A stretch of DNA of 64,000 bases, taken from the NCBI RefSeq assembly GCF_017573545.1, contig NZ_JAGEOK010000015.1, positions 124,001 through 188,000 of the forward strand, given 5' to 3'. This document shows, piece by piece, positions 63,698-64,000 of the stretch (within the stretch, counting starts at the first letter, position 1; each line of letters starts with the position of its first letter). Made by a program: the position numbers and the translations under genes. The notes below the pieces were generated by a model. It was not told the DNA's origin. It saw only the letters and a program-made list of their open reading frames with translations, and searched no databases. The DNA comes from Actinomadura nitritigenes (GTDB lineage Bacteria; Actinomycetota; Actinomycetes; Streptosporangiales; Streptosporangiaceae).

Positions 63698-63719
63698 ATG
63701 CTTCACAGCGGTCAAGCAT
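63698..63719. promoter_or_regulatory. Inverted repeat in the IclR/PaaX divergent promoter
   Basis: ATGCTT (63698-63703) and AAGCAT (63714-63719) are separated by 10 bp, 40-60 bp upstream of the IclR start. Candidate operator for either regulator. Confidence 0.4.
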
Positions 63720-63788
63720 GTGCCGAACAACGAGGTCCCGGGCTCCTTCCGGGGCCGCGCTGCGCGGCGGAGGACGGGAGCCGAGCGG

Positions 63789-64000
63789 ATGGGACGAGAA
63801 GGCCGCCCGGCGGCGGACGCCCCGGTCGGCGACGAGGCGCCGCCGCGGCTCCGGCCCCGGTCGCTGATGCTGAGCTACCTCGGGAACTACGTGCTCGGCC
63901 GCCGCGTCGCGGTGTTCTCCGGCAGCTTCATCGACGCCTTCGGCCGGCTCGGCGTCGGCGAGCACGCGGTCCGCTCGACGCTGGCCCGCATGGTCGACCG
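63789..64000 (+). CDS. PaaX-family regulator, N-terminal part
   Basis: 70 codons up to the window edge. LRPRSLMLSYLGNYVLGRR and the following FSGSFIDAFGRLGVGEHAVR then STLARMVD match the N-terminal winged-helix region of PaaX-like regulators, which respond to phenylacetyl-CoA and related thioesters. The ATG at 63789 lies 12 nt after GGAGGACGGGA. Divergent from the IclR gene. Confidence 0.8.
   Translation, partial: MGREGRPAADAPVGDEAPPRLRPRSLMLSYLGNYVLGRRVAVFSGSFIDAFGRLGVGEHAVRSTLARMVD

Overview
The window is GC-rich throughout, with GTG and TTG starts, many 1-4 nt ATGA/GTGA/TGATG gene overlaps, and two copies of the LGGKDNYAADR-type SAM-dependent methyltransferase family that is expanded in Streptosporangiales. 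This points to an actinomycete, most likely Actinomadura or a relative (Thermomonosporaceae). That is inference from gene content. No rRNA, CRISPR array, insertion sequence, phage or plasmid gene was found.

Left part (1-32 kb), mostly core and accessory metabolism: the methylmalonyl-CoA mutase pair (mutA complete, the first ten codons of mutB); a glutaryl-CoA-dehydrogenase-like enzyme; small membrane proteins; a GCS2-type carboxylate-amine ligase; a MEDS/anti-sigma ATPase protein; a LysR/EamA divergent pair; two Methyltransf_19 enzymes; an acyltransferase-3 protein; a PucR regulator; a PAP2-acyltransferase fusion coupled to a DMT transporter; an operon for a sulfite-oxidase-like molybdoenzyme, a flavin reductase and a zinc-ribbon protein; and an odd tRNA-like gene. 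Next comes a TetR-controlled acyl-CoA module (TetR, fadD, maoC, an APH-like kinase). Four copies of an 18-bp palindrome mark its promoters and a decayed aldehyde dehydrogenase lies next to it. A MarR/MFS efflux pair and a secreted esterase close this part.

Centre (32.8-58.1 kb): a complete-looking salicylate-capped mixed phenolate/hydroxamate siderophore cluster. It contains MbtH, a SidA/IucD-type N-hydroxylase, a siderophore-binding lipoprotein, a 4057-residue NRPS, an MbtI-type salicylate synthase, a salicyl-AMP ligase, a dedicated PanD aspartate decarboxylase, an EntS-like exporter, a stand-alone ArCP-Cy-A-PCP NRPS and two FecCD permeases. IdeR/DtxR iron boxes sit in five promoter regions. 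Specificity codes read by eye from the A domains are Gly, beta-Ala and N5-hydroxy-Orn (with N-methylation) on the large NRPS, and Ser/Thr/Cys with heterocyclisation on the small one. The predicted product is (hydroxyphenyl)oxazoline or thiazoline-Gly-betaAla-N-Me-hOrn-(cyclo)hOrn, a madurastatin-type siderophore. The PanD enzyme would make the beta-alanine on site. The condensation domain between the beta-Ala and hOrn modules has lost both active-site histidines (HH to EL). This may mark acylation at the N5-hydroxylamine instead of the alpha-amine.

Right part (58.1-64 kb): a TetR/ABC exporter operon with its own operator repeats, then a Rieske oxygenase operon with its IclR regulator, divergent from a PaaX-type regulator that runs off the end of the window.
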